A DNA stretch of 47,374 nt, from contig PAQM01000005.1 of NCBI GenBank assembly GCA_002709305.1, forward strand, positions 1-47,374. The letters run 5' to 3'. Below are positions 36,477 to 43,976 of the stretch, piece by piece. The stretch's first letter is position 1. Every line of letters starts with the position of its first letter. Position numbers and translations under genes: made by a program. A model generated the notes under the pieces. The model had not been told where the DNA came from. It was given only the letters and a program-made list of their open reading frames with translations, and searched no databases. The DNA is from Crocinitomicaceae bacterium. Lineage in GTDB: Bacteria; Bacteroidota; Bacteroidia; Flavobacteriales_D; Crocinitomicaceae.

Positions 36477-36677
36477 GGTTTTACCAGTAATGGATCCGGA
36501 GTTTTCTTAGAAATATTTAACATCTAGGAGGAAGGAACAGTGAGTAACACGTTCTCTAATATGGTCTAAGGGAACTTTGAAGGAGAAGCAGTGCAGATAA
36601 TAAAGGATTTGTTGGCTTACTGTGAAATGGATACGTTTGCTATGGTAAATATTTTGGAGGTTTTAAAACGAGTTTGA
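36477..36677 (+). pseudogene. Remnant resembling the C-terminus of a DUF2779-type nuclease
   Basis: One reading frame from 36477 to the TGA at 36675-36677 gives 66 codons with two internal stops (TAG, TAA). It reads GFTSNGSGVFLEIFNI*EEGTVSNTFSNMV*, then GNFEGEAVQIIKDLLAYC and EMDTFAMVNILEVLKRV*. The stretch YCEMDTFAMVNILEVL resembles the end of DUF2779 proteins (RNase H-like exonuclease fold), where YCxxDTxAMV is typical. The upstream 5' part is missing. It lies between the fusion gene and repeat copy B, so it is cargo debris in block 1. The family assignment is from memory of the motif and is moderate. Confidence 0.5.
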
Positions 36678-36709
36678 ATTCTAATTTTTTAAGATCATTT
36701 AGGTCATTC

Positions 36710-36755
36710 AAAAAGTTTGAACTCTTGCCAGCCGAGGTCACAAAGCACCATTCCA
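36710..36755 (+). repeat. Putative att repeat, copy B
   Basis: 36736-36755 equals the tRNA-Arg 3' end 20-mer. 36710-36745 equals copy C at 42079-42114 in 35 of 36 positions (T36726 versus C). The left part carries the T-loop string TTTGAA, but the T-stem and anticodon half are absent, so this is a tRNA 3' fragment and not a gene. It separates block 1 from block 2. Confidence 0.7.
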
Positions 36756-36776
36756 ATTAGGGTTTGGTGCTTTTTT
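36742..36776 (+). terminator. Terminator hairpin of repeat copy B
   Basis: AAAGCACCA (36742-36750) pairs with TGGTGCTTT (36765-36773), then a T run. Same stem as the tRNA-Arg terminator, with a slightly different loop. Confidence 0.8.
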
Positions 36777-36837
36777 ATTTTAAGTATGGTTAAATCTTCT
36801 AGATTAATTGAATTTTAGCTATTCGTGTAGTGTTAGT

Positions 36838-38490
36838 CTACCTTCTTGTTGCAATTGATGTAATAATACCAAAGAGAACAACCACACTACTGCCTATTAG
36901 ATTATACATTAGGTAGCTCAAATCAAATAAGCCATAAAGCTTAAGAAAATGAATCGTTATAACTGTGATTTGTCCAATAATACCCGCAATAAGAGCTACT
37001 TTGGCTCCTACTTTTTTGAAAAAGAAAGCCAAGAGAAATACTCCTAAAATGGTTCCGTAGAATAAGGATCCCAAAATATTAACTAATTGAATAAGATTTT
37101 CGAATAATCCGGCTGTTAGAGCAATGATAATAGCCAATATACCCCAACCAACGGTCAAAAGCTTACTTACCCTCAAGTCTCGTTTATCGTTATCATCCTT
37201 TGACCAGAATTTTTTGTAGTAATCAACTGTTGTAGTTGCCGCTAAGGCGTTTAACTCTCCAGCTGTTGAAGACATGGCAGCTGAAAATATTACAGCCAGA
37301 AGCATCCCAATGAGCCCTGATGGAAGAAAGCCCAAAATAAATGTCAAGAAAATGTAGTCGCTATCTTTCTGTTCGAAATCAGGGTCGATTCTATTTAATT
37401 GGTTCTTATAGGCTGCTCGGACAGAATCTTGAGCGAATTGAAGTTTTTGAATGCTCTTTTTATTTTTTGAGTAATCGAGGAGCAAAGCTTTTTTACTCTC
37501 AAAAATTGCATCATAGGTTGATTCTATCTTTTGAAGGTTTTGCTCTTCCAAGGATGTCATTTCGACTTTCTGAGGATTAAAGACGATCGGCGGGCGATTG
37601 AATTGAAAGGACACAAATACCATTATACCGATTAAGAGAATGAAAAACTGCATTGGTATTTTAACAAGACCGTTGAACATTAGGCCTAGTCGAGATTCCT
37701 TTAGAGTTTTACCGCCCAAGTATCGTTGCACCTGCGATTGATCAGTTCCAAAATAGGACAGAAATAAAAACACGCCTCCTGTTAGTCCAGATAGAAGCGT
37801 GTATCGATTTGTTATATCTGGAGATAAATTAATGATTTCCATTTTACCCAAGGCGCCAGCAATATCAATACCTTCTGAAAAACTAATGGTACTCGGGAAG
37901 CTTTGAAGAACAAAATAAAAAGCTAAAAACATTCCGGACATTATCACACCCATTTGCCATTTTTGTGTTAATGAAACTGCTCGGCTTCCACCGGAAACAG
38001 TATATATAATTACAAGTCCACCAATAAGCAGACAGGTCAATTGTAAGTTCCATCCTAATAAGGTAGACAATATGATAGATGGTGCGTAAATAGTTATACC
38101 TGCTGCAAGTCCTCTTGATATCAAAAAAAGAGATGAAGTAAAGGAGCGTACCCGAACATCAAAGCGTTCTTCTAGATATTGATATGCTGTGATTACATTT
38201 ATTTTGTAGTAAATGGGGAGAAAGAAGACAGAAATGAGAATCATGGCAATTGGCAATCCAAAATAGAATTGGATAAAGCCCATTCCGCTTTCGTAAGCTT
38301 GCCCGGGGGTAGATAAGAAAGTTATCGCGCTAGCTTGAGTGGCCATTATGGACAGACCGATAGTGGCCCAATTTTCTGAGTTTCCTTTGAGATATGAGTC
38401 TATGCCTATTTGCTTTCGTGTTTTCCAACTGCCGTATCCTGCAATGATCAGCAGGGTAGACATTAAAACCACCCAATCTATCACGCTCAT
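36838..38490 (-). CDS. Sodium:solute symporter (SSS family)
   Basis: A 550-aa inner-membrane transporter with about 13 hydrophobic helices. Family features are SYLKGNSENWATIGLSIMATQASAITFLSTPG near the start (Na-site region of helix 1-2), SGGSRAVSLTQKWQMGVIM, FLSYFGTDQSQVQRYLGGKT and AVIFSAAMSSTAGELNALAATT. A hydrophilic coiled-coil insertion of about 80 residues (about 300-380) interrupts the helices, as in the Bacteroidota branch. Substrate unknown; the upstream PIG-L deacetylase suggests an acetylated sugar or glycan fragment. The start overlaps the stop of the 39-aa gene (ATGA). Located in the higher-G+C block 2. Confidence 0.9.
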   Translation of the reverse strand: MSVIDWVVLMSTLLIIAGYGSWKTRKQIGIDSYLKGNSENWATIGLSIMATQASAITFLSTPGQAYESGMGFIQFYFGLPIAMILISVFFLPIYYKINVITAYQYLEERFDVRVRSFTSSLFLISRGLAAGITIYAPSIILSTLLGWNLQLTCLLIGGLVIIYTVSGGSRAVSLTQKWQMGVIMSGMFLAFYFVLQSFPSTISFSEGIDIAGALGKMEIINLSPDITNRYTLLSGLTGGVFLFLSYFGTDQSQVQRYLGGKTLKESRLGLMFNGLVKIPMQFFILLIGIMVFVSFQFNRPPIVFNPQKVEMTSLEEQNLQKIESTYDAIFESKKALLLDYSKNKKSIQKLQFAQDSVRAAYKNQLNRIDPDFEQKDSDYIFLTFILGFLPSGLIGMLLAVIFSAAMSSTAGELNALAATTTVDYYKKFWSKDDNDKRDLRVSKLLTVGWGILAIIIALTAGLFENLIQLVNILGSLFYGTILGVFLLAFFFKKVGAKVALIAGIIGQITVITIHFLKLYGLFDLSYLMYNLIGSSVVVLFGIITSIATRR

Positions 38491-38606
38491 ACCTTATATA
38501 TATTTGTAATCCATAGGTAAATAGCAATTTGAAAGAACAAAAATATAAGAAGTCCCCAATACCATGCTTTCCAATTTACATTCTCTTTTTTCTTTTTTTC
38601 GTTCAT
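38487..38606 (-). CDS. 39-aa single-pass membrane protein between PIG-L and symporter genes
   Basis: A complete short gene on the minus strand: ATG at 38604-38606, TGA at 38487-38489. The protein is MNEKKKKENVNWKAWYWG followed by LLIFLFFQIAIYLWITNIY and KV. It has a Lys-rich cytoplasmic start and one Trp/aromatic-edged helix. Both ends overlap neighbours by ATGA: its ATG overlaps the PIG-L stop and its TGA overlaps the symporter ATG. This makes translational coupling and real expression likely. By position it could be a small accessory subunit of the symporter. No family name known to me. Confidence 0.78.
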   Translation of the reverse strand: MNEKKKKENVNWKAWYWGLLIFLFFQIAIYLWITNIYKV

Positions 38607-41071
38607 GGCTTATAACTCAATAAATTAGCAAATAATCGATAAGCACCGACTACTCCTTTAGGAAGTTCTCGAAAAAAGGAAATACCGGTGTAAACAAATT
38701 GACCTTTCCCATATTGGGCTACTATAAGCCCTCCCAAAACAGGATCTTCACCTTTATCCGACCATGAAAATAAAGGGGTGTAATTTTCGTCCCATTCACC
38801 TGCAAAGTATAAACCCCGTTCTTGGACCCAACCTTCAAAATCATCTTTTGTAATTTTGTTTGGTAGATTCAATATTGGGTGATCTGGATATAGAAAAGTG
38901 ACCGTTGCATCTTCTTCCGTTACTCGTTTTCTTGATAATTTAAATGGGTACGGACCGAATTCATTGTCTCGGATAGATCTTGACGCTGTGTTGTATTGCA
39001 TGATTAAGTTGCCACCTTTGTGAACATAATTAAACAACTTTTCATGGAAGTTCATTAATTGTGGGTTTACGTTGTATATTCTGATGCCTAGAACAACAGA
39101 ATTGTAATTGGATAACTCTATATCAGAAAGGTCTTCCACTTCAAATGTTTCTATTTTAAACCCGAGTTGAGCAATGGCATTTGGAACAACATCATCTACT
39201 CCTTTTATATATGCCACTTTCCCTTGCTCGATTTTAGCATCTAGGGAAATACATTTTAACACAGAAGGTCTAAATACAATTTGGGTAGGAATGTGATCAT
39301 AGCTAATTTCTTTTTGAGACGATAATACTTCGCCATTGGCTAGCAGTTTTAATGATCCAGATTTGGCTCCTTTGTTAGAATTCAATTCCAATTCTACCCA
39401 TTTTTCACTTTGTTTCTTTTCGATATAAACATTAAAGATTGAAGGTTTGACAATCCATCCTTCAGGTGCCTGTACCTCAATTTTTGTTGTCAAACTATCA
39501 TCAAAAGCGTGGACTTTTACCCTAATCTTTTTCAATTTCCCAGGTTTTGATATTAGGAGTTGTTCCTCGAAACTGCAGGTGAATTGGGGTGTAATAATTA
39601 CAGGTCTTTGTCTTTCGCCATAGGCTGGGTCTCTCCATTTATAAATTGCTGGAACTTTGTAGCTAAATTTGTGCTTCCCAATTTGTAGGTTAAATGTTGC
39701 TTCGAAAGAAGGTTTGCCTTCCGCTAAACAATAATTTGCAGAATCTTGAACATCAAATAAGTTAGAAAAGGGTCTTTCCAACCAATATGGATTATATATT
39801 CCAATTTTACCTGAAGATTGCACTTCCTTTTCCAATGGTATATTAGTAAATATCGTTTCATCATATGTGTAAGTTTCACCTGTGCTAAGTTGAATTGAAT
39901 TTAATATGATCTCCTGGTTAGATCGATTCAATAGCCGAGTATTAACATTAAACTGCTCATTAGTTATAAAGGCAAAATCTTTCCCGAGTAGTTCTAATCT
40001 TAGCCCAAGGCAGTCAACAATAATTTGCTTGCAACGCTCTATTTTTTCATTTTTCATAAAAGAATCAGGCATTAATTGCAACCCCTTCAAAATCTCAAGT
40101 AGGGCAGGGACATTTTTCTCAGTTTCCTTGAAATTGAAGTTGTCGATTAAGGCGTCGAATTGATCTTCAAATTTTTCATCGAGCAATGATGTCCATGTTT
40201 GCTCTTTTTTTTCAAAGAACGACCTTTCGATTTTCTCACCAGCCAAGTGTTTGAAGTACTCTGTTCTACTTCCTCTTTCAGTTATGGCACCAAATCCTTG
40301 GCATTTGTGCTGGCTTCTGGCAATTGTTCCTATTTCATTGTACGACATGCCAAGTGTCTCATTGTACCCCCCGATTTCCATAACGATATAATTTGGATCA
40401 TCTTCTGAAATGTCTTTTATATTCTCATTCCACCAGTAAGAAGTGTTCCAATAAATAGAGGTTGTTTGCCAAGTCCCAAATTTGGAAACTTGATGAGGTA
40501 AAAATTGAGGGTCAGAAGCTTTCGTGAATGCTTCAATCGCTAATAGAGCAGATGCAGTATGGTGTCCATGTCCTGCTCGCTCATCAGGGGGGAACCTTGT
40601 GATAATTACGTCTGGCTGAAATTGACGAATGATTAGAACTAGGTCGTGCATTAACTCGTCTTTACCCCATAATTCGAAGGATTCTTCTGCAGATTTAGAA
40701 TAACCAAAATCTAAAGCTCTGGAGAAGTATTGTTTACCTCTATCGTAGGACCTTGCCTTTAAAAGTTCCTGGGTTCTAAGCACACCTAGGTTTTCACTTA
40801 AGTCATCTCCAATCAAATTTTGACCACCATCACCACGGGTTAAACTAAAATAAGCTGTTTCTGCCTTTTCTCCAAGGGAGAAGTATGCAATTGCTCTTGT
40901 GTTTTCATCGTCAGGATGAGCTGCGACATAGAGTACTTTTTTTAGAGAATGAAGTTTCTGTAAATTGACATAAATAGATGAGCTACCTTCATTTGAAAAT
41001 AAATTCGAGTGAAAGAATACTGACAAAATTAAAATACTTATAAATCGCATGCTGCTGTTTTGAATATGCAT
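38603..41071 (-). CDS. Secreted PIG-L family N-acetyl-glycan deacetylase (822 aa)
   Basis: A large exported PIG-L (LmbE-like) protein. The signal peptide is MRFISILILSVFFHSNLFS; the start could be 41071 or the in-frame ATG at 41050, which gives a cleaner signal. Zinc site: AAHPDDENTRA (about 51-61) and the RAGHGHHTASA stretch. LTRGDGGQN is also family-typical. After the ~330-residue catalytic part come beta-rich domains and a C-terminal domain that looks like a glutamine-amidotransferase-type fold (NYNSVVLGIRIYN; GGNLIMQYNT). Predicted to remove acetyl groups from amino sugars in the periplasm. First gene of the operon with the 39-aa protein and the symporter. Confidence 0.88.
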   Translation of the reverse strand: MHIQNSSMRFISILILSVFFHSNLFSNEGSSSIYVNLQKLHSLKKVLYVAAHPDDENTRAIAYFSLGEKAETAYFSLTRGDGGQNLIGDDLSENLGVLRTQELLKARSYDRGKQYFSRALDFGYSKSAEESFELWGKDELMHDLVLIIRQFQPDVIITRFPPDERAGHGHHTASALLAIEAFTKASDPQFLPHQVSKFGTWQTTSIYWNTSYWWNENIKDISEDDPNYIVMEIGGYNETLGMSYNEIGTIARSQHKCQGFGAITERGSRTEYFKHLAGEKIERSFFEKKEQTWTSLLDEKFEDQFDALIDNFNFKETEKNVPALLEILKGLQLMPDSFMKNEKIERCKQIIVDCLGLRLELLGKDFAFITNEQFNVNTRLLNRSNQEIILNSIQLSTGETYTYDETIFTNIPLEKEVQSSGKIGIYNPYWLERPFSNLFDVQDSANYCLAEGKPSFEATFNLQIGKHKFSYKVPAIYKWRDPAYGERQRPVIITPQFTCSFEEQLLISKPGKLKKIRVKVHAFDDSLTTKIEVQAPEGWIVKPSIFNVYIEKKQSEKWVELELNSNKGAKSGSLKLLANGEVLSSQKEISYDHIPTQIVFRPSVLKCISLDAKIEQGKVAYIKGVDDVVPNAIAQLGFKIETFEVEDLSDIELSNYNSVVLGIRIYNVNPQLMNFHEKLFNYVHKGGNLIMQYNTASRSIRDNEFGPYPFKLSRKRVTEEDATVTFLYPDHPILNLPNKITKDDFEGWVQERGLYFAGEWDENYTPLFSWSDKGEDPVLGGLIVAQYGKGQFVYTGISFFRELPKGVVGAYRLFANLLSYKP

Positions 41072-41188
41072 AAAATTATAAATATTGATGCGTAAAGACC
41101 AATAAGCGGCTTAAAAATAATTTTATTTCTTATTTCAATTCTCTGTTTTAATTGAATTCGTAATTTTATAAAAATAAATCATAAGAAG

Positions 41189-42037
41189 ATGAAAACTATT
41201 CTTACAGCCTTCAGCTGCTTTACGTTAATTGCTATTACAGCACAAATTGAAACACCACAACCAAGTCCTTCTGCGAAATTGACGCAATCAGTTGGTTTGA
41301 ATACAATTGAAATTGAATACTCTAGGCCATTGAAAAGAGATAGAGTCATTTTTGGTGATCTTGTTCCTTATGACAAATTGTGGAGAACAGGTGCAAATAA
41401 AAACACAGTACTTATCACGAGTGATTTGATGATTTTTGGCAAAGACACTTTACTAGCCGGAAGTTACGCAATTTATACGAAACCAATTAAAGATGCTAAT
41501 TGGGAAGTGTACTTTTATTCAGACACGGAAAACTGGGGTACTCCAAAAAGTTGGGATGATTCTAAAATAGCCTTAAAAACCATGGCCGCTTCTCAAGAGA
41601 CTAAGGATGTTGTTGAATCATTCACAATAAGTCTAGATAACGTAGATTCAGATGGAGCTGATTTAGTTCTTACTTGGGATAAATCAAAAGCAACTATTTC
41701 ATTCAAAGTGCCAACAAATGATAGAGTTGCTGCTAATATTAAATCCATTATGTCAGGACCTACTGCAGGAGATTATTACAAGGCGGCTGAGTACTACCTT
41801 TCTCAAAAGATTGAACTTGCAACAGCGTTAGAATATATTAATAAAGCATTGGAGAAGAGAGATCCCCAACCTTTTTGGTATCTAAGAAAAAAAGCTTTGA
41901 TCGAAGCGGAAATGGGTGACTACAAGAAAGCTGTTGAAACTGCAAAATTATCTCTTGCTGCGGCAAAAAAAGCTAATTATGACTCCTATGTTAAATCTAA
42001 TGAGAAGTCGATTGAAGAGTGGAGCAAGAAAAAGTAA
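41189..42037 (+). CDS. DUF2911 domain protein
   Basis: A 282-aa exported protein: signal peptide to about residue 19 (ITAQ), then the DUF2911 domain. Typical strings are SPSAKLTQSVGLNTIEIEYSRP, LVPYDKLWRTGANKNTVLITS, LLAGSYAIYTKP and WEVYFYSDTENWGTP. The last ~90 residues are TPR-like helices (YKAAEYYLSQ; ALEYINKALEKRDPQPFWYLRKKALIE). Function of DUF2911 is unknown; it occurs widely in Bacteroidota. Divergent from the PIG-L gene, inside block 2. It ends 42 bp before repeat copy C, whose hairpin would terminate it. Confidence 0.9.
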   Translation: MKTILTAFSCFTLIAITAQIETPQPSPSAKLTQSVGLNTIEIEYSRPLKRDRVIFGDLVPYDKLWRTGANKNTVLITSDLMIFGKDTLLAGSYAIYTKPIKDANWEVYFYSDTENWGTPKSWDDSKIALKTMAASQETKDVVESFTISLDNVDSDGADLVLTWDKSKATISFKVPTNDRVAANIKSIMSGPTAGDYYKAAEYYLSQKIELATALEYINKALEKRDPQPFWYLRKKALIEAEMGDYKKAVETAKLSLAAAKKANYDSYVKSNEKSIEEWSKKK

Positions 42038-42078
42038 AAACAAAAGCAAGTAATTAAATCAGGGATTTAAAATCCTCT

Positions 42079-42114
42079 AAAAAGTTTGAACTCTCGCCAG
42101 CCGAGGTCACAAAG
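42079..42114 (+). repeat. Putative att repeat, copy C
   Basis: Matches copy B (36710-36745) at 35 of 36 positions and shares GGTCACAAAG with the 3' end of tRNA-Arg. The hairpin that follows has a different stem sequence, so this copy probably came with its own element. It bounds block 2 on the right. Confidence 0.65.
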
Positions 42115-42145
42115 TCTCATTCTATAATAGTTTGAGACTTTTTTT
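42111..42145 (+). terminator. Terminator hairpin of repeat copy C
   Basis: AAAGTCTCA (42111-42119) pairs with TGAGACTTT (42133-42141), followed by a T run. Position relative to the repeat is the same as for copies A and B, but the stem is unrelated. Confidence 0.8.
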
Positions 42146-42216
42146 GTTTTATATTTTAATTCTATAGTAACTTCTTCTTATTAGTATGGGTCATGAAATG
42201 GACCCTGTTAAATTGA

Positions 42217-42540
42217 TTATCTCATTATGCTTTCCAAAACATTGATACAATTATTTGCGAGATCGTTCAATATCGGACAAACAGTTTCTAAGAGTTCACG
42301 ATCAGATTGAATATTATATGATTTTTCTCCGTGGAAAAGGTTGTTTCTAATCCTATTTAGAATGTAGATTAGGGTTTTATTGATGTCTTTTACATTGGCG
42401 TATTTATGTTTCTTATCATTTAGCCAAAAACCTGAGAATTCCTCATGTTTTTTTAATATAAAGTTTCTTTGATTATTCTCTTTTACATCTAAAACATATA
42501 TTGTTCTAGTATGTTATTTATTAATAAATTTTGACACCAT
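42217..42540 (-). pseudogene. HEPN-like protein remnant with an internal stop
   Basis: On the minus strand an ATG at 42538-42540 begins MVSKFINK, then TAA (42514-42516). The same frame stays open for 98 more codons to TAA at 42217-42219. It includes NFILKKHEEFSGFWLND, INKTLIYILNRIRNNLFHGEK and DRELLETVCPILNDLANNC. The string RNNLFHGEK has the R-x4-H form of HEPN ribonuclease domains, in an all-helical context. No alternative start could express the open part at full length. I read it as a nonsense-mutated or truncated toxin/defence gene; a single sequencing error is an alternative. It fills half of the otherwise gene-free 42038-42724 stretch. Confidence 0.55.
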
Positions 42541-42724
42541 AATTTCAATTTTTAAAAGTAAATTTATTTTTAAACAACATAATCTATTTACGAACATAAA
42601 TATTACTACATTTTTTAGTTGTGTATAGATTTTTTGAATTAAAAATGTAAAAACATATTATTATATAAATCTACTTTTTTTCTTATAATTATAATTAGAT
42701 TTATCTCACAATAACACTATTAAG
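42541..42724. other. AT-rich gene-free stretch before the DUF2130 gene
   Basis: Very A/T-rich, without an open frame, repeat or clear TAnnTTTG element that I could defend. It presumably holds the promoter of the DUF2130 gene. Together with the HEPN-like remnant and repeat copy C it makes up the 687-bp gap between DUF2911 and DUF2130. Confidence 0.4.
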
Positions 42725-43969
42725 ATGAACGAAATAAGTTGTCCTCATTGTAAAAAAGCATTTAAAGTTGACAATGTAGGGTATGCAGATATTCTTAAGC
42801 AAGTAAGAGATAAACAGTTTGAAGAAGAATTGAAAGTTAGGCTATCCTTAGCAGAAAAAGAAAAGAATAGTGCTGTTGAGCTCGCAGAGTCGAACATCAG
42901 AAATAGTGCAAAAGACCATTTGTTAAAAAAGGAAAAAGAAATGAATGCAATTCTTTCTTCAAAAGATTCTGAGATAGCAGAAATGAAGTCCAAAATTAAA
43001 AACGCGGAAATTCAAAAAGAGCTAGCGATTCGTAAAGCATTAAAAGAAACAGAAAAACAAAGAGACAGTTTATTAAATGATTTGAAAAGTAAAGACATAG
43101 AGAGGCAGCTTTTTGAGAAATCTTTAAATGAAAAATTCCAAGCGGATTTAAAAACAAAAGATGACATTATTAAAATGAGAGATGAAGAAATAGCATTTCG
43201 TAAAGAAATGAAGCAAAAGCTTTCAACTAAAATGATTGGAGAAACACTAGAGCAGCATTGTGAAATTGAATTCAATAAACTTCGAGCAACGGCTTTTCAA
43301 AATGCTTATTTTGAAAAGGATAATGACTCAAGGCTAGGTAGTAAAGGCGATTATATATATCGAGAAACAGATGAATCGGGTAATGAAATTATTTCGATAA
43401 TGTTTGAAATGAAGAATGAAGGTGATGAGACTGCAACAAAAAAGAAGAATGAAGATTTTTTAAAAGAACTTGATAAGGATAGAAAAGAAAAGAAATGTGA
43501 ATATGCTGTTTTAGTTTCTCTTTTAGAAATAGATAATGAATTATTTAATCAAGGTATTGTTGATGTTTCTCATAAGTATGAAAAAATGTATGTTATTCGT
43601 CCTCAATTTTTTATACCAATTATTACTTTGCTTAGAAATGCAGCTATGAATTCTATGCAATATAAAGCGGAACTAAGCTTAATTAGAAGTCAGAATTTAG
43701 ATATTACAAACTTTGAAGATAAGATTAATAGTTTTAAAGAAGGTTTTGCTAGAAATTATGAGTTAGCTAGCCGTAAGTTTAAAAAAGCTATTGATGAGAT
43801 AGATAAAACAATCACACATCTTCAAAAAACAAAAGAAGCATTGCTTTCTTCAGAAAATAATTTGAGGCTTGCTAATAACAAGGCAGATGATTTAACAATA
43901 AAAAAATTAACTAGGGGTAACCCAACGATGAAGGCAAAGTTTGATAAACTTGATGAAAATCAGGATTAA
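42725..43969 (+). CDS. DUF2130 domain protein
   Basis: A 414-aa cytoplasmic protein. It starts with a zinc-ribbon half-site CPHCKKAF (Cys6, Cys9). A long coiled coil (about 25-165) follows, then the DUF2130 core: [61 protein letters not shown] and [14 protein letters not shown]. The core has a D-x(n)-E-x-K-like arrangement (GDYIYRE, FEMKNE) that may be a nuclease-type fold, but this is a reading and not proof. DUF2130 genes are frequently found in phage and accessory DNA, which suits its place at the right edge of this region. Confidence 0.88.
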   Translation: MNEISCPHCKKAFKVDNVGYADILKQVRDKQFEEELKVRLSLAEKEKNSAVELAESNIRNSAKDHLLKKEKEMNAILSSKDSEIAEMKSKIKNAEIQKELAIRKALKETEKQRDSLLNDLKSKDIERQLFEKSLNEKFQADLKTKDDIIKMRDEEIAFRKEMKQKLSTKMIGETLEQHCEIEFNKLRATAFQNAYFEKDNDSRLGSKGDYIYRETDESGNEIISIMFEMKNEGDETATKKKNEDFLKELDKDRKEKKCEYAVLVSLLEIDNELFNQGIVDVSHKYEKMYVIRPQFFIPIITLLRNAAMNSMQYKAELSLIRSQNLDITNFEDKINSFKEGFARNYELASRKFKKAIDEIDKTITHLQKTKEALLSSENNLRLANNKADDLTIKKLTRGNPTMKAKFDKLDENQD

Positions 43970-43976
43970 AAATGTT

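Noticed and set aside
36710-42145. Repeat copies B and C as complete tRNA genes
   Set aside because: There is no D-arm or anticodon arm upstream, and the T-stem does not pair. Only a 3' tRNA-like end and terminator exist.
33089-42724. An integrase or transposase gene that would explain the islands
   Set aside because: All frames of useful length were read; none shows tyrosine or serine recombinase or transposase motifs. The mobility claim rests on the repeats and composition only.
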